From: Salinibacterium sp. UTAS2018
GTDB lineage: Bacteria > Actinomycetota > Actinomycetes > Actinomycetales > Microbacteriaceae
Length of the DNA stretch: 64,000 nucleotides
NCBI RefSeq assembly: GCF_004118935.1
Contig: NZ_CP035375.1
Location: forward strand, 1,488,001 to 1,552,000
Reading direction: 5' to 3'
Part shown: one piece after another, positions 1 through 10,694 of the stretch
Layout of the letters: every line of letters begins with the position of its first letter
Position numbering within the stretch: the stretch's first letter is position 1
The notes under the pieces: generated by a model
Seen by the model: the letters and a program-made list of their open reading frames with translations, nothing else
Database searches by the model: none
Told to the model about the DNA's origin: nothing
Program-made: the position numbers and the translations under genes

Positions 1-92
1 CGCTTGAGCCCAAGGCTGCGCAACGTGTCGCGTTGATTCTGCTTCTCACTGATTTTGGACTTGATCTGGGTTACCTTCAGGCGACCAGCCAT
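1..92 (-). CDS. rpmD: 50S ribosomal protein L30 (N-terminal part, cut by window edge)
   Basis: The start of ribosomal protein L30, a small protein of the large subunit. About 30 residues are present, beginning [14 protein letters not shown] and containing the [10 protein letters not shown] segment typical of L30. The ATG at 92-90 overlaps the TGA stop of rpsE by one base, so the two are translationally coupled. The gene runs off the left edge of the window; rplO would be expected next. It is a partial gene only because of the window boundary. Confidence 0.93.
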   Translation of the reverse strand, partial: MAGRLKVTQIKSKISEKQNQRDTLRSLGLK

Positions 93-817
93 CAGACACC
101 TGCCTTAGCTTCAGCCTCGGCGCGCAGCAAGCGTGCCGGGATAACGTGTTCTGCCTCGAGGCCACGACGAGCAGCAACCGCGCGAGGCTCTTCGAGCTCC
201 TTGAGCGCTGCGACCGTAGCGTGAACGATGTTGATCGTGTTCGAAGAACCGAGCGACTTGCTGAGAACGTCGTGGATACCGGCGCACTCGAGTACGGCGC
301 GAACGGGTCCACCAGCGATAACACCGGTACCAGCGGATGCGGGACGCAGCAGAACTACGCCTGCAGCTGCCTCGCCCTGAACCGAGTGAGGAATCGTAGC
401 GCCGACGCGAGGAACGCGGAAGAAGTTCTTCTTCGCCTCTTCGACACCCTTGGAGATCGCGAGAGGAACTTCGCGAGCCTTGCCGTATCCGACTCCAACC
501 ATGCCGTTACCGTCACCGACGACGACGAGAGCGGTGAAGCTGAAGCGACGACCACCCTTGACTACCTTCGATACACGGTTGATGGTGACGACGCGCTCCA
601 GGAACTGGTTCTTGTCGTTGTCGCGGCTGTTGTTTCCGCCACGGCCACCACGGTCTGGTCCACGCTCACGGCCGCCACGACGAGCCTCGCGGGGCTCGCT
701 CGTTACGTCGGTTGCTGGGGCGTCTACGACGACCTCAGGAACGGAGATGGCGCTAGTCGCCTCAGCGGCCACGGCCTGCTCCTTGTTTGTTGTCTTGTTG
801 TCCACGTTGTCGCTCAC
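92..817 (-). CDS. rpsE: 30S ribosomal protein S5
   Basis: Ribosomal protein S5 of the small subunit, involved in decoding fidelity and mRNA entry. The product is 241 residues, longer than the roughly 165 of E. coli S5. The extra length is an N-terminal tail of about 70 residues, acidic at first and then Gly/Arg-rich, typical of actinobacterial S5. The core starts near [21 protein letters not shown] (split here as QFLERVV and KGGRRFSF) and contains the dsRBD-like fold and the [14 protein letters not shown] loop. The gene overlaps rplR by 4 bp (ATGA) and rpmD by 1 bp. Confidence 0.97.
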   Translation of the reverse strand: MSDNVDNKTTNKEQAVAAEATSAISVPEVVVDAPATDVTSEPREARRGGRERGPDRGGRGGNNSRDNDKNQFLERVVTINRVSKVVKGGRRFSFTALVVVGDGNGMVGVGYGKAREVPLAISKGVEEAKKNFFRVPRVGATIPHSVQGEAAAGVVLLRPASAGTGVIAGGPVRAVLECAGIHDVLSKSLGSSNTINIVHATVAALKELEEPRAVAARRGLEAEHVIPARLLRAEAEAKAGV

Positions 818-1185
818 AGGTTCAATCCACCCTCTCGCGCTCCGTCGGCGATAGCTGCAACGCGACCTGCGTAACGGCTTCCACCACGATCAAATACGAC
901 GGCTTCGACACCGGCCTGCTTCGCACGCTCGGCGACCATTTCGCCGATCTTGCGTGCCTTGGCGGTCTTGTCTCCGTCGAACGTACGCATGTCCGACTCC
1001 ATGGTCGATGCAGAAGCGACGGTTACGCCCTTCGAGTCATCGACAACCTGGACGAACACGTGACGCGCTGAGCGCGTAACCACGAGACGGGGGCGCACCT
1101 CAGTGCCCACAACCTTCTTGCGGAGACGTGCGTGACGACGGCCCTTAGCGGCCGACTTGCTCTTACCTCTGGTTCCGAGAGCCAT
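814..1185 (-). CDS. rplR: 50S ribosomal protein L18
   Basis: Ribosomal protein L18, which binds 5S rRNA in the central protuberance. The 123-residue product has the expected length. It has a basic N-terminus ([11 protein letters not shown]), then [20 protein letters not shown] and the C-terminal [12 protein letters not shown] motif that marks L18. It lies 2 bp downstream of rplF in the spc part of the operon and overlaps rpsE by 4 bp. Confidence 0.97.
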   Translation of the reverse strand: MALGTRGKSKSAAKGRRHARLRKKVVGTEVRPRLVVTRSARHVFVQVVDDSKGVTVASASTMESDMRTFDGDKTAKARKIGEMVAERAKQAGVEAVVFDRGGSRYAGRVAAIADGAREGGLNL

Positions 1186-1187
1186 GT

Positions 1188-1724
1188 CTACTTACCACTC
1201 TTTCCGGCCTTGCGACGAACAACTTCGCCGGCGTAGCGCACACCCTTGCCCTTGTAGGGCTCTGGCTTACGCAATTTACGAATGTTGGCTGCTACTTCGC
1301 CAACCGCCTGCTTGTCGATGCCGCTGACAACTAGTTTGTTGTTTCCCTCGACCGCGAAGCTAATGCCTGCGGGCGGGTCAACGGTGATCGAGTGCGAGTA
1401 CCCGAGAGCAAACTCAACTGAGCTGCCCTTTGCGGTGACACGGTAACCAGTACCAACGACCTCAAGGCCCTTGGTGTAACCCTCGGTAACACCGACGATT
1501 TGGTTAGCGATGAGCGTACGGGTCAAGCCGTGAAGCGAACGCGATTCGCGCTCGTCGTCGGGACGAGTTACAAGAACCTGACCCTCTTCGAGTGCTACAG
1601 CGATGGGAGCCTTGACGGAGAGCGCGAGCTCACCCTTCGGGCCCTTTACAGCGACGTCTTGGCCGTTGATGGTGATGGTGACACCAGCGGGGACATCAAT
1701 AGGAAGTCTTCCGATACGTGACAT
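1188..1724 (-). CDS. rplF: 50S ribosomal protein L6
   Basis: Ribosomal protein L6, which sits near the factor-binding site of the large subunit. The 178-residue product begins [15 protein letters not shown] and ends with the diagnostic [17 protein letters not shown] segment and a basic tail. Two related L6 domains fill the chain, as usual. It follows rpsH with a 6-bp gap and is cotranscribed with its neighbours. Confidence 0.97.
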   Translation of the reverse strand: MSRIGRLPIDVPAGVTITINGQDVAVKGPKGELALSVKAPIAVALEEGQVLVTRPDDERESRSLHGLTRTLIANQIVGVTEGYTKGLEVVGTGYRVTAKGSSVEFALGYSHSITVDPPAGISFAVEGNNKLVVSGIDKQAVGEVAANIRKLRKPEPYKGKGVRYAGEVVRRKAGKSGK

Positions 1725-1730
1725 TTTTGG

Positions 1731-2129
1731 TTACCACACGTAGGCGAGGACTTCCCCACCTACGCCCTTCGTAGTCGCCTCTTTGTCGGTCAAAAGACCG
1801 GAGGAGGTGGACAAAATCGCCACGCCGAGTCCGCCAAGAACCTTGGGGATTTCGGTCGAGCGAGCGTATACACGAAGACCAGGCTTCGAAACACGCTTGA
1901 TTCCCTTGATGGAACGCTCGCGGGCGGGTCCGTACTTGAGTTCGATCGAGAGGGTCTGGCCCACGCGAGCGTCTTCGTTCGTCCAGCTGAGGATGTATCC
2001 CTCTGCCTTCAGCATTTCTGCCAGGCGCGTCTTCAGCTTGCTCGAGGGCATTGAAACGCTGTCGTGGTGCGCCGAGTTGGCATTGCGCAGTCTGGTCAGC
2101 ATGTCAGCGACCGGATCTGTCATTGTCAT
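1731..2129 (-). CDS. rpsH: 30S ribosomal protein S8
   Basis: Ribosomal protein S8, which binds the central domain of 16S rRNA and in enterobacteria is the spc operon repressor. The 132-residue product begins [20 protein letters not shown] and ends with the conserved [13 protein letters not shown]. Only 73 bp separate it from the upstream rplE. The usual zinc-type S14 gene (rpsN, about 186 bp), found at this place in many Gram-positive operons, therefore cannot be present. Confidence 0.97.
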   Translation of the reverse strand: MTMTDPVADMLTRLRNANSAHHDSVSMPSSKLKTRLAEMLKAEGYILSWTNEDARVGQTLSIELKYGPARERSIKGIKRVSKPGLRVYARSTEIPKVLGGLGVAILSTSSGLLTDKEATTKGVGGEVLAYVW

Positions 2130-2202
2130 AATGTGTTTCCTGTCTCAACTGGTTTCGGCATCCGTTACACGAAGGCCGACCTGATTGATCGGTGTTACTT
2201 GG

Positions 2203-2793
2203 TTAGTTAGATGCGTTCTCAGCGGAACGGAAGGGGAAGCCCAATGCCTTAAGCAGTGCGCGACCTTCTTCGTTGTTCTTGCCGGTGGTGACGATAGTGA
2301 TATCGAAACCGCGAACGCGGTCAATCTTGTCCTGGTCGATCTCGTGGAACATGGACTGTTCCGTGAGGCCGAAGGTGTAGTTACCGTTGCCATCGAACTG
2401 CTTGTCCGACAGGCCGCGGAAGTCACGGATACGAGGAAGTGCCAACGTGATCAAGCGGTCGAGGAACTCCCAAGCGCGGTCACCACGGAGGGTGACGTGT
2501 GCGCCAATGGGCTGTCCTTCACGGAGCTTAAACTGAGCGATCGACTTGCGAGCGCTCGTTACGTAGGGCTTCTGACCGGTGATCGCGATGAGGTCCTTGA
2601 CGGCTCCATCGATGATCTTTCCGTCGCGAGCAGCTTCACCAACACCAGTGTTCACGACGATCTTGACGATGCCGGGAATCTGGTTGACGTTGGTAAGACC
2701 GAGGTCCTTCTTGAGCTGTTCCGCGAGTTCAGTGCGGTACTTCTGCTTGAGGCGCGGCTGGATTTTGCCAGCAGCAGGTGCAGTCGTCGTCAT
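2203..2793 (-). CDS. rplE: 50S ribosomal protein L5
   Basis: Ribosomal protein L5, a 5S rRNA-binding protein of the central protuberance that contacts P-site tRNA. The 196-residue product carries [19 protein letters not shown], the [15 protein letters not shown] loop and [11 protein letters not shown], all characteristic of L5. Its ATG shares one base with the rplX stop (TAATG). The 73 bp downstream before rpsH hold no gene. Confidence 0.97.
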   Translation of the reverse strand: MTTTAPAAGKIQPRLKQKYRTELAEQLKKDLGLTNVNQIPGIVKIVVNTGVGEAARDGKIIDGAVKDLIAITGQKPYVTSARKSIAQFKLREGQPIGAHVTLRGDRAWEFLDRLITLALPRIRDFRGLSDKQFDGNGNYTFGLTEQSMFHEIDQDKIDRVRGFDITIVTTGKNNEEGRALLKALGFPFRSAENASN

Positions 2794-3224
2794 TAGTCTG
2801 CGTCCTTCTCGGTTGCCTTCTCGGCATCCTTCTTGGAAGCCTTCGGCTCAGCCTTGGCGGCCGCCGACTTCTTGGTCTCTACGCGGCGCGACTTCTTGAA
2901 GAAGCGCTCACGCGTGGTCTTGCCACGGTCATCGGTGCTGACGGTGAAGCCAACACGAGCCGGGAGCTTGGTCTCGGGATCAACGAGAGCGAGGTTGGAC
3001 ACGTGAATCGGTGCCTCCATCGTCTCGATGCCACCGGTCTTGGTTCCACGCTGAGTTTGGCCAACCTTGACGTGCTTGGTGACGAAATTGACACCCTCCA
3101 CGACAACGCGGTCTTTTCCAGCGATAACACTGATGACACGACCCTGCTTGCCGCGGCTTCCGCCACGCTCTTGGGTCGGGCCGCTGATGACCTGTACGAG
3201 GTCACCCTTGCGAATCTTTGCCAT
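2793..3224 (-). CDS. rplX: 50S ribosomal protein L24 with C-terminal extension
   Basis: Ribosomal protein L24, an assembly initiator of the large subunit. The first ~105 residues are a standard L24 with a KOW motif ([16 protein letters not shown], then GKQGRVISV). The last ~35 residues are a Lys/Ala/Glu-rich charged tail, making the protein 143 residues instead of about 105. Such tails are common on actinobacterial ribosomal proteins. It is 2 bp downstream of rplN. Confidence 0.96.
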   Translation of the reverse strand: MAKIRKGDLVQVISGPTQERGGSRGKQGRVISVIAGKDRVVVEGVNFVTKHVKVGQTQRGTKTGGIETMEAPIHVSNLALVDPETKLPARVGFTVSTDDRGKTTRERFFKKSRRVETKKSAAAKAEPKASKKDAEKATEKDAD

Positions 3225-3226
3225 AA

Positions 3227-3598
3227 CTACAGCACCTCCGGTGCGAGCGAGATGATCTTCATGAACTTCTTGTCACGAAGCTCACGGCCGACCGGCCCGA
3301 AGATACGGGTACCACGGGGGTCTCCGCCATCGGACTTGAGGATTACAGCCGCGTTCTCATCGAACTTGATGTATGAGCCGTCTGGACGACGAGTCTGCTT
3401 GATGACGCGAACGATGACGGCCTTGACGACCTCACCCTTCTTGACGTTTCCGCCAGGAATAGCGTCTTTGACGGTTGCCACGATGACATCGCCGAGACCT
3501 GCGTAACGACGGCCGGAGCCACCGAGAACGCGAATCGTGAGGAGCTCCTTGGCGCCGGTGTTGTCGGCAACCTTTACTCGGGATTCCTGCTGAAGCAT
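3227..3598 (-). CDS. rplN: 50S ribosomal protein L14
   Basis: Ribosomal protein L14, located at the subunit interface. At 123 residues it has the family length and begins [20 protein letters not shown]. The [17 protein letters not shown] and [13 protein letters not shown] motifs are conserved. Its ATG overlaps the rpsQ stop by one base. It marks the start of the spc-type part of the fused S10-spc cluster. Confidence 0.98.
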   Translation of the reverse strand: MLQQESRVKVADNTGAKELLTIRVLGGSGRRYAGLGDVIVATVKDAIPGGNVKKGEVVKAVIVRVIKQTRRPDGSYIKFDENAAVILKSDGGDPRGTRIFGPVGRELRDKKFMKIISLAPEVL

Positions 3599-3894
3599 TA
3601 CTTAGCCTTTTCGAGGATCTCGACCAGACGCCAGCGCTTCGTAGCGCTGAGCGGACGGGTCTCGCTGATAAGTACGGAGTCACCGACGCCGGCCGTGTTG
3701 GCCTCGTCGTGAACCTTCACCTTGGAGTTACGGCGAATAACCTTGCCGTACAACGGGTGCTTTACGCGGTCTTCAACGATAACGACGATGGTCTTATCCA
3801 TCTTGTCGCTCGTTACCAGACCACGGCGGGTCTTACGGTACCCACGAGCGACCTCGGCGGTCTCCGCGGTCTTGTTGTCTTCAACCTTGGCCAT
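3598..3894 (-). CDS. rpsQ: 30S ribosomal protein S17
   Basis: Ribosomal protein S17, an OB-fold primary rRNA-binding protein of the small subunit. The 98-residue product has a ~15-residue N-terminal extension followed by [19 protein letters not shown] and [19 protein letters not shown], which define the family. It is 2 bp after rpmC and overlaps rplN by one base. Confidence 0.97.
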   Translation of the reverse strand: MAKVEDNKTAETAEVARGYRKTRRGLVTSDKMDKTIVVIVEDRVKHPLYGKVIRRNSKVKVHDEANTAGVGDSVLISETRPLSATKRWRLVEILEKAK

Positions 3895-3896
3895 GA

Positions 3897-4229
3897 CTAC
3901 GCCTCCTTCGTCTCGTCAGTGGCGTCTGCAGCGGTCTCAGCCGCGGCATCTGCCTTCTTGGTGCTGCGCTTCTTGGTCTCCTTGGCGGGAGCCTCAACAG
4001 CAGCAGGAGTTGCACGGATGCCCAGCTCGCGCTCACGGATAACCGTGTAGATGCGGGAGATGTCGCGCTTGACAGCGCGGATACGTCCGTGGCTTTCCAG
4101 TTGACCGGTTGCGGCCTGGAAACGAAGGTTGAAAAGTTCTTCCTTCGCCTTCTTCAGCTCGTCAACAAGTCGTTCGTCTTCAAAAGTGTCTAGCTCGACA
4201 GGGGCTAGCTCCTTGGATCCGATCGCCAT
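3897..4229 (-). CDS. rpmC: 50S ribosomal protein L29 with C-terminal extension
   Basis: Ribosomal protein L29, near the peptide exit tunnel. I place the start at the ATG at 4229, which overlaps the rplP stop (TAATG); a longer upstream reading frame exists but would run inside rplP. The product is 110 residues. Residues 1-75 are the L29 core ([20 protein letters not shown] and [14 protein letters not shown]). The rest is an Ala/Lys/Thr/Glu-rich tail, longer than the usual ~65-residue family member. Confidence 0.95.
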   Translation of the reverse strand: MAIGSKELAPVELDTFEDERLVDELKKAKEELFNLRFQAATGQLESHGRIRAVKRDISRIYTVIRERELGIRATPAAVEAPAKETKKRSTKKADAAAETAADATDETKEA

Positions 4230-4648
4230 TATGCGTCGCCCTCCTCGCGCTTGATGATGCGTGCCTTGAGGGGCAGCTTGTGAATTGCACGAGTGAGTGC
4301 TTCGCGCGCAGTCGTCTCGTCCACGCCGCTGAGCTCGAAGAGCACGCGACCTGGCTTGACGTTGGCGACCCACCACTCGGGCGAGCCCTTACCGGAACCC
4401 ATGCGGGTTTCAGCGGGCTTTTTGGTGAGCGGGCGGTCGGGGTAGATGTTGATCCACACCTTTCCACCACGCTTGATGTGACGCGTCATAGCGATACGAG
4501 CTGCCTCAATCTGGCGGTTCGTTACGTATGCCGGCGTCAGAGCTTGAATTCCGTACTCGCCAAACGACACCGTGGTTCCACCGGTAGCGTGACCGCTACG
4601 GGAGGGGTGGTGCTGCTTGCGGTACTTGACCTTACGCGGAATCAACAT
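4229..4648 (-). CDS. rplP: 50S ribosomal protein L16
   Basis: Ribosomal protein L16, which helps form the A-site tRNA elbow contact. The 139-residue product begins [15 protein letters not shown] and contains [27 protein letters not shown] (partial quotation), the family hallmark. It lies 2 bp after rpsC and overlaps rpmC by one base. Confidence 0.98.
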   Translation of the reverse strand: MLIPRKVKYRKQHHPSRSGHATGGTTVSFGEYGIQALTPAYVTNRQIEAARIAMTRHIKRGGKVWINIYPDRPLTKKPAETRMGSGKGSPEWWVANVKPGRVLFELSGVDETTAREALTRAIHKLPLKARIIKREEGDA

Positions 4649-4650
4649 TG

Positions 4651-5481
4651 TTATGCCTCAACTCCTGCTGCAGCCTTAGCATCTGCCTTGGGTGCTTCTG
4701 CCTTAGGGGCTTCAGCCTTGGGGGCTTCTGCCTTAGGTGCGGATGACGGGCCACCGGTGCGACGACCACCACGGTCGCCACCATCGCGACGCTCAGGGCG
4801 CGACGACTTCTGGTTAGCCTGCTCGCGAGCGAGCTCCTTGTTGGTGATATCGCCCTTGTAGACCCACACCTTGACACCGATACGACCGAACGTGGTCTTG
4901 GCCTCGTAGAAGCCGTAGTCGATGTTTGCACGCAGCGTGTGCAGCGGAACGCGACCTTCGCGGTAGTACTCCGAGCGGCTCATTTCTGCGCCACCCAAAC
5001 GACCCGATACCTGGATGCGAACACCCTTGACCGAACCAACGCGCTGGGCGCCCTGAAGGCCCTTGCGCATTGCACGACGGAAAGCGACACGAGCAGCAAG
5101 CTGCTCTGCGATTCCCTGAGCAACGAGCTGAGCTTCAGCCTCGGGGTTCTTGACCTCGAGGATGTTGAGCTGAATCTGCTTGCCGGAGAGCTTTTCGAGC
5201 TCTCCACGGATGCGCTCTGCCTCGGCGCCGCGGCGGCCAATCACGATACCCGGACGGGCAGTGTGAATGTCTACGCGAACGCGGTCACGGGTGCGCTCGA
5301 TTTCAATGCGAGCAACACCTGCGCGGTCGAGGTTCGACTTGAGCAGGTTACGGATTTTTACATCCTCTGCCACATAGTCGCTATAACGCTGACCCGGCTT
5401 GGTGCTGTCAGAGAACCAACGCGACACGTGGTCGGTGGTGATTCCCAAACGGAAACCGTAGGGGTTTACCTTCTGTCCCAT
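4651..5481 (-). CDS. rpsC: 30S ribosomal protein S3 with repetitive C-terminal tail
   Basis: Ribosomal protein S3, part of the mRNA entry channel and its helicase activity. The 276-residue product begins [18 protein letters not shown]. It has a KH domain with [20 protein letters not shown] and the C-terminal S3 domain ending near [12 protein letters not shown]. The last ~55 residues are a disordered tail with four near-identical [10 protein letters not shown] repeats, encoded by a short tandem repeat at about 4675-4745. Family members without a tail are about 215-235 residues. It overlaps rplV by one base. Confidence 0.97.
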   Translation of the reverse strand: MGQKVNPYGFRLGITTDHVSRWFSDSTKPGQRYSDYVAEDVKIRNLLKSNLDRAGVARIEIERTRDRVRVDIHTARPGIVIGRRGAEAERIRGELEKLSGKQIQLNILEVKNPEAEAQLVAQGIAEQLAARVAFRRAMRKGLQGAQRVGSVKGVRIQVSGRLGGAEMSRSEYYREGRVPLHTLRANIDYGFYEAKTTFGRIGVKVWVYKGDITNKELAREQANQKSSRPERRDGGDRGGRRTGGPSSAPKAEAPKAEAPKAEAPKADAKAAAGVEA

Positions 5482-5873
5482 TACTTCTTCCCTGCCTTGT
5501 CGGCCTCGGCTTCAACGACGTGGTCTGGCGTGGCCAGAACGACGGTGATGTGGCTAGTGCGCTTCAGGATCTGGAACGCGCGGCCCTGGGCACGCGGCTG
5601 GAAACGCTTGAGCGTTGCTCCATCGTCAACGAAAGCCTTCGAGATGATCAGGTCCTGCTCATCCAAGAAGCTGTTCGTCTTGTCTGCCTTGACTCGCGCA
5701 TTAGCGATTGCGGATGCAACCAGCTTGTACACGGGCTCGCTTGCGCCCTGAGGTGCGAACTTCAGGATTGCAAGTGCCTCATGTGCCTGCTTGCCGCGGA
5801 TCATGTTGACAACGCGACGAGCCTTCATAGGGGTCACGCGGATGTGACGCACACGTGCGATCGACTCCACCAT
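5481..5873 (-). CDS. rplV: 50S ribosomal protein L22
   Basis: Ribosomal protein L22, whose long hairpin lines the peptide exit tunnel. The 130-residue product has [19 protein letters not shown] near the start and the terminal [20 protein letters not shown], both conserved. Its stop overlaps the rpsC start by one base, and it follows rpsS after 24 bp. Confidence 0.97.
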   Translation of the reverse strand: MVESIARVRHIRVTPMKARRVVNMIRGKQAHEALAILKFAPQGASEPVYKLVASAIANARVKADKTNSFLDEQDLIISKAFVDDGATLKRFQPRAQGRAFQILKRTSHITVVLATPDHVVEAEADKAGKK

Positions 5874-5897
5874 TTCTCTACCTCCTACGCCACCGCG

Positions 5898-6179
5898 TTA
5901 GCGGCGACGACCCTTCTTGTCGTCCTTCACGTGTCCACGGAAGGTGCGAGTCGGCGAGAATTCGCCGAGCTTGTGACCAACCATGGTTTCGGTGATGAAC
6001 ACCGGAATGTGCTTGCGACCATCGTGAACCGCGATCGTGTGACCCAGCATTGCTGGAACGATCATTGAGCGGCGCGACCAGGTCTTGATTACGTTTTTGC
6101 TCTTGGCCTCATTCGCCTTGACAACCTTTTGTAGGAGGTGGTCGTCGACGAAGGGGCCCTTCTTCAGACTGCGTGGCAT
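5898..6179 (-). CDS. rpsS: 30S ribosomal protein S19
   Basis: Ribosomal protein S19 of the small-subunit head, forming intersubunit bridges. The 93-residue product begins [19 protein letters not shown] and contains [20 protein letters not shown] and [16 protein letters not shown], diagnostic of S19. It lies 15 bp downstream of rplB. Confidence 0.98.
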   Translation of the reverse strand: MPRSLKKGPFVDDHLLQKVVKANEAKSKNVIKTWSRRSMIVPAMLGHTIAVHDGRKHIPVFITETMVGHKLGEFSPTRTFRGHVKDDKKGRRR

Positions 6180-6194
6180 CTTCTGACTCTCCTA

Positions 6195-7034
6195 CTACTT
6201 GCGCTTCTTGCCGACATTGCGGCGGCGAACGATGAGCTTGTCGCTGGGCAGTTTGCGCTTACGAGTGCGCCCCTCTGCCTGGCCCCAAGGGGAAACGGGG
6301 TGACGTCCACCGGACGTCTTACCTTCTCCACCACCGTGAGGGTGGTCGACAGGGTTCATGGCAACACCACGGACGGTCGGGCGAACGCCCTTCCAGCGCA
6401 TGCGGCCGGCCTTACCCCAGTTGATGTTCGACTGCTCGGCATTGCCGACCTCGCCGATCGTTGCACGGCAACGAACGTCAACGTTGCGGATTTCTCCGGA
6501 GGGCAAACGCAGCTGGGCGTAAGGGCCTTCCTTTGCAACGAGTCGAACCGAGGCTCCAGCGGAACGGGCCATCTTGGCGCCGCCACCGGGGCGAAGCTCA
6601 ATCATGTGGATAACCGTACCGACGGGGATGTTCTTCATCGGGAGGTTGTTACCGGGCTTGATGTCAGCACCGGCACCCGACTCGATGATGTCGCCCTGCT
6701 TGAGCTTGTTAGGAGCAACGATGTAGCGCTTGGTTCCATCAACGAAGTGAAGGAGAGCGATACGTGCGGTGCGGTTGGGGTCGTACTCGATCTCGGCAAC
6801 GCGGGCGTTTACGCCATCTTTGTCGCTGCGCTTGAAGTCGATGACGCGGTACTGGCGCTTGTGGCCACCACCAACGTGACGGCTCGTGATGCGACCTGCG
6901 TTGTTGCGGCCACCAGTCTTGGGCAGAGGGCGCAAAAGCGACTTCTCTGGCGTCGAACGAGTGATCTCAGCAAAGTCTGCAACCGAGGAACCACGGCGAC
7001 CAGGCGTCGTGGGCTTGTACTTGCGAATAGCCAT
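6195..7034 (-). CDS. rplB: 50S ribosomal protein L2
   Basis: Ribosomal protein L2, a core large-subunit protein needed for peptidyl transferase centre organisation. At 279 residues it has the standard length. It begins [18 protein letters not shown] and holds the conserved C-terminal [20 protein letters not shown] region, including the catalytic-site-proximal histidine. It is 17 bp after rplW. Confidence 0.98.
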   Translation of the reverse strand: MAIRKYKPTTPGRRGSSVADFAEITRSTPEKSLLRPLPKTGGRNNAGRITSRHVGGGHKRQYRVIDFKRSDKDGVNARVAEIEYDPNRTARIALLHFVDGTKRYIVAPNKLKQGDIIESGAGADIKPGNNLPMKNIPVGTVIHMIELRPGGGAKMARSAGASVRLVAKEGPYAQLRLPSGEIRNVDVRCRATIGEVGNAEQSNINWGKAGRMRWKGVRPTVRGVAMNPVDHPHGGGEGKTSGGRHPVSPWGQAEGRTRKRKLPSDKLIVRRRNVGKKRK

Positions 7035-7051
7035 TAGTTTCTCCTTGGTCC

Positions 7052-7351
7052 TTAGCCGACAGCGGTGAAGATGTCGATAGAACCGGACTTGAGCGTGACG
7101 ATGGCGCGCTTGGTGTCCTTGCGCTTTCCCATGCCGAAACGAGTGCGACGGGTCTTGCCCGTGCGGTTCAACGTGTTGACCGAGTCGACCTTGACGCTGA
7201 AGATCTTCTCAATAGCGAGCTTGATCTCGGTCTTGTTCGCACGGGGGTCAACCTCGAAGGTGTACTTTCCCATGTCGATCAGGTTGTAGCTCTTCTCGGA
7301 AACCACGGGAGCGATGATGATGTCGCGTGGGTCCTTGTACGTGACGGTCAT
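7052..7351 (-). CDS. rplW: 50S ribosomal protein L23
   Basis: Ribosomal protein L23, the docking site for SRP and trigger factor at the tunnel exit. The 99-residue product includes [19 protein letters not shown] and [20 protein letters not shown], which identify L23. The gene overlaps the end of rplD by 4 bp (ATGA), implying translational coupling. Confidence 0.97.
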   Translation of the reverse strand: MTVTYKDPRDIIIAPVVSEKSYNLIDMGKYTFEVDPRANKTEIKLAIEKIFSVKVDSVNTLNRTGKTRRTRFGMGKRKDTKRAIVTLKSGSIDIFTAVG

Positions 7352-8007
7352 GCGCTGACCTCTTCCTTGTTCGAAGACTTGGTGTTGAACGCAACGAACG
7401 CGTCGAACGCGCCCTTGCTGAACACGATGTCGTCGCTGACGACAACGTCGTAGGCGTTGAGCTGGTCGTAGGTCAACACGTGAACGGTGTCGAGGTTACG
7501 GATGCTCTTGATGCTGGTTGCATCGTCACGCTGAAGAACAACGAGAACGTTCTTGCTCGGTGCGATGTTGTTCAGCAGCGCGAGAACACTCTTCGTCGAC
7601 GGCTTGCCGTCTACAGCGAAAGCGTCGATGACGTGAATGCGCTCACCGCGGGCCCGGTCAGACAACGTACCGCGAAGGGCGGCAGCAATCATCTTCTTGG
7701 GGGTGCGCTGTGAGTAGTCACGCGGGTGTGGACCGTGAACGATTCCACCACCCTTCATCTGAGGAGCACGGATCGAGCCCTGACGAGCGCGACCGGTTCC
7801 CTTCTGCTTGAACGGCTTGCGACCGGCACCCGAAACTTCACCGCGGCGCAGGGTGTTGTGCGTACCCTGACGAGCAGCTGCACGCTGTGCAACTACAACC
7901 TGGTGGATGAGGGGAACGTTGGTCTGCACGTCGAAGATCTCGGCGGGAAGTTCGACAGAGTCAACCTTCTTGCCCTTGGCGTCGATGACGTCGATGGAGG
8001 TAGCCAT
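7348..8007 (-). CDS. rplD: 50S ribosomal protein L4
   Basis: Ribosomal protein L4, which lines the exit tunnel; in E. coli it represses the S10 operon. The 219-residue product contains the tunnel loop [21 protein letters not shown] (quoted in part), then [22 protein letters not shown]. It follows rplC with a 5-bp gap. No E. coli-like attenuator was recognised upstream of rpsJ, so autoregulation is not established here. Confidence 0.97.
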   Translation of the reverse strand: MATSIDVIDAKGKKVDSVELPAEIFDVQTNVPLIHQVVVAQRAAARQGTHNTLRRGEVSGAGRKPFKQKGTGRARQGSIRAPQMKGGGIVHGPHPRDYSQRTPKKMIAAALRGTLSDRARGERIHVIDAFAVDGKPSTKSVLALLNNIAPSKNVLVVLQRDDATSIKSIRNLDTVHVLTYDQLNAYDVVVSDDIVFSKGAFDAFVAFNTKSSNKEEVSA

Positions 8008-8012
8008 GTGTA

Positions 8013-8663
8013 CTACGCCCCCTTCACTGCGTTGCGGACGAAGACGATACGGCCACGAGCACCGGGAACAGCGCCCTTGATGAGCACGAGTCCCTTCTCG
8101 AGGTCGATCGAGTGGACAGCGAGGTTCATGACCGTTACACGGTCACCACCCATACGACCGGCCATGCGCATGCCCTTGAAGACACGGCTGGGGGTCGACG
8201 AGGCACCAATGGAACCAGGCTTACGGTGGTTACGGTGCGCACCGTGGCTTGCAGATACACCCTTGAAGTTGTGACGCTTCATAACACCGGCGAAACCTTT
8301 ACCCTTGCTCGTGCCGACGACGTCGACCTTTGCACCGGGGGTGAAGATGTCGACAGCGAGTTCCTGGCCAACGGTGTACTCCGCGGCGTCGGGGGTGCGA
8401 ATCTCAGTGAGGTGACGGCGAGGCGTAACGCCTGCCTTGTCGAAGTGACCGGCGAGGGGCTTGGTGACCTTACGAGGGTCAATCTGGCCGTACGCGATCT
8501 GAACAGCGCTGTATCCATCAACCTCGGGGGTACGCAGCTGCGTAACCACGTTCGGGGTGATTTCGACAACGGTCACGGGTACGAGCTTGTTGTTCTCGTC
8601 CCAAACCTGCGTCATGCCGAGCTTCTTGCCCAGCAGACCCTTGGTCGTCTTAGTTGTAGACAT
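8013..8663 (-). CDS. rplC: 50S ribosomal protein L3
   Basis: Ribosomal protein L3, an early assembly protein near the peptidyl transferase centre. The 216-residue product begins with [16 protein letters not shown] and contains the conserved [16 protein letters not shown] and [20 protein letters not shown] stretches. It is the second gene of the operon, 40 bp after rpsJ. Confidence 0.98.
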   Translation of the reverse strand: MSTTKTTKGLLGKKLGMTQVWDENNKLVPVTVVEITPNVVTQLRTPEVDGYSAVQIAYGQIDPRKVTKPLAGHFDKAGVTPRRHLTEIRTPDAAEYTVGQELAVDIFTPGAKVDVVGTSKGKGFAGVMKRHNFKGVSASHGAHRNHRKPGSIGASSTPSRVFKGMRMAGRMGGDRVTVMNLAVHSIDLEKGLVLIKGAVPGARGRIVFVRNAVKGA

Positions 8664-8703
8664 TATTTTCCTTATCGGCTCTGTCGCTCAATAACTGCGC
8701 GAG

Positions 8704-9012
8704 CTAAAGCTTGATCTCGATGTTGACGTCGGCCGGCAGGTCGAGACGCATGAGCGAGTCCACAGCCTTGGGCGTCGGGTCGATGATGTCGATGAGCCGC
8801 TTGTGGGTGCGCTTCTCGAAGTGCTCGCGGCTGTCCTTGTACTTGTGGGGAGAACGGATAACTGCAATCACGTTCTTCTCTGTGGGCAGCGGCACCGGGC
8901 CAACTACCGTGGCACCCGCGCGGGTAACCGTGTCAACAATTTTGCGTGCCGACGAGTCGATGACCTCGTGGTCGTACGACTTAAGTCGAATGCGGATTTT
9001 TTGTCCCGCCAT
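8704..9012 (-). CDS. rpsJ: 30S ribosomal protein S10
   Basis: Ribosomal protein S10, also the NusE transcription antitermination factor. I chose the ATG at 9012, giving the family-standard 102 residues beginning [19 protein letters not shown]. An in-frame extension upstream has no conserved sequence. [20 protein letters not shown] and the terminal [11 protein letters not shown] are diagnostic. It is the first gene of the S10 operon, so the operon promoter should lie in the 518 bp upstream. Confidence 0.98.
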   Translation of the reverse strand: MAGQKIRIRLKSYDHEVIDSSARKIVDTVTRAGATVVGPVPLPTEKNVIAVIRSPHKYKDSREHFEKRTHKRLIDIIDPTPKAVDSLMRLDLPADVNIEIKL

Positions 9013-9530
9013 GACTGGCTCTCTTCCCTTAGTACTTTGGCTGCACTGCGTGCACCTGGGCTGTTCGACGCCGGATGTTGCCACCCGAAGACGCTCAGCA
9101 CTTTTGCTTTCGCACCACTATTTATCTGTCAAGTTCTTGCTGTCACTGCTTGTGATACCAACCCGCGAAGCCGCGAGGAGCACATACCAACGAACTGGCA
9201 CGCGCGTCTCCCGCAGCACAAACTCTTTCGAGTTGATATTGGGGAGTTGGTTAAGCTTGGTTCTGCTCCCCGCGGCCTAGCTGCTACACGGTGTGTGATT
9301 CACGCTTTGCATGAGTCACACGATGTGGAACTAGGCACTGACTGGAAGTGATCCGCACGCACGTGGCGGCGAAATGTTGAACTAGAAGAGTTTGTCACAT
9401 CGCGGCACTTACTGCAACCCGGGCGTGTCGGATTTGTGCGGCGTCGCGCCGGGGCACGAAACACTCCGCAATCTTGTGCGATTCGAGCATCCGCTGCCGC
9501 CTAACTACGGGAGTTTGGGCACGTTTCGGC
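9013..9530 (-). promoter_or_regulatory. Non-coding region upstream of the S10 operon
   Basis: This 518-bp stretch between rpsJ and hutI holds no convincing gene. A consensus -35 hexamer TTGACA lies on the minus strand at 9132-9127, about 115 bp before the rpsJ start. The matching -10 at normal spacing is poor, so the exact promoter is uncertain. The S10 operon promoter and the end of the hut transcript must both lie here. No clear terminator hairpin was found after hutI. Confidence 0.35.
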
Positions 9531-10694
9531 CTACGCTCGCACTTGCTCGCGAATGCCATCCAGAAAGACGCTGGTGACCAACGGAACCCCTGGCCGGTAC
9601 GCCAGATGACGGTAGTGCGGGGCATCCAGAATCTGGGCATTTGCTCTCGCACCGAGTCGCAAGTGGCCCACGTCATCGCGCTGCAACGACCGTGCTCCGC
9701 CGAGGGTCGCTGCAGTGACCGCTTCAGTCGACGTCATGCCCATCTCGCGCACGGCGAGAGCGATACAGAAGGGAAGGGACGACGTGAAACTGGAGCCGGG
9801 ATTGCAGTCGCTGGCGAGAGCCACAGCGACTCCCGCGTCGAGCAGGCGCCGTGCATCCACGAAAGGATGTTTGGTCGAGAACTCGACGCCGGGCAAGAGG
9901 CCAACGCTCGTGGTGCTGCCGGCGAGCGCGTCTACGTCGTCATCGGAGAGATAGGTGCAGTGATCGACGCTTGCGGCACCGAGTTCGACGGCGAGCTGCA
10001 CCGCACCCGATTCGCCCAGTTGCGCGCCGTGGAGGCGAGCGCCCAGGCCCTGGGCCTGCCCCGCCGTGATGATCGCGCGCGTCTCTGCCTCGGAGAAAGC
10101 ACCGTCGTCGCAGAACACGTCGATCCAGCGCGCGTGCGGGGCACAGGCCTTGAGCATCTCCCCCATCACGAGGGAAACGTAGGCGGCGCGGTTATCGGCG
10201 TATTCGGTCGGCACCACATGGGCGCCCAAGAACGTGGTGTCGTCGGTGAGCGTGGAGGCGAGACGAAGCATCCGCGCCTCATCGCGCACGCTGAGCCCGT
10301 AGCCACTTTTGATCTCGATAGTGGTCGTGCCCTGCCGGCGCATCTCCGCGACTAACACCGTGGCATTTGCGAGCAACTCGTCGTCGCTCGCCTCCCGCGA
10401 GAGAGCGACGGTGCGACGGATGCCACCCGCCTCGTAGCGATGCCCTGCCATCCGAGCTTCGAACTCTTGCGAGCGGTCGCCCGCGAACAGCAGGTGACTG
10501 TGACTGTCGACGAAGCCCGGAAGCACGCAGCGACCAGCGGCATCGACATGGAGGTCGGCAGCGGGCGCTTCGGCGGTTGGGCCCCACCAGGCCACTAGGC
10601 CACCTTCGAAGACGATTGCGGCGTCCTCAATTTCGGGCCGCTCGTGGTCATGAGTGAGGAGCAGCCCGATGTTTGTGATGACCGTACTTGTCAT
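9531..10694 (-). CDS. hutI: Imidazolonepropionase
   Basis: Imidazolonepropionase, the third step of histidine degradation, hydrolyses imidazolone propionate to N-formimidoyl-glutamate. The product is an amidohydrolase-superfamily metal enzyme of 387 residues with the metal-binding HxH in [13 protein letters not shown]. Later conserved segments are [29 protein letters not shown] and [14 protein letters not shown] chose the ATG at 10694 because it overlaps the preceding gene's TGA (ATGA). A 12-codon longer frame lies inside that neighbour. It is the last gene of the hut operon. Confidence 0.95.
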   Translation of the reverse strand: MTSTVITNIGLLLTHDHERPEIEDAAIVFEGGLVAWWGPTAEAPAADLHVDAAGRCVLPGFVDSHSHLLFAGDRSQEFEARMAGHRYEAGGIRRTVALSREASDDELLANATVLVAEMRRQGTTTIEIKSGYGLSVRDEARMLRLASTLTDDTTFLGAHVVPTEYADNRAAYVSLVMGEMLKACAPHARWIDVFCDDGAFSEAETRAIITAGQAQGLGARLHGAQLGESGAVQLAVELGAASVDHCTYLSDDDVDALAGSTTSVGLLPGVEFSTKHPFVDARRLLDAGVAVALASDCNPGSSFTSSLPFCIALAVREMGMTSTEAVTAATLGGARSLQRDDVGHLRLGARANAQILDAPHYRHLAYRPGVPLVTSVFLDGIREQVRA

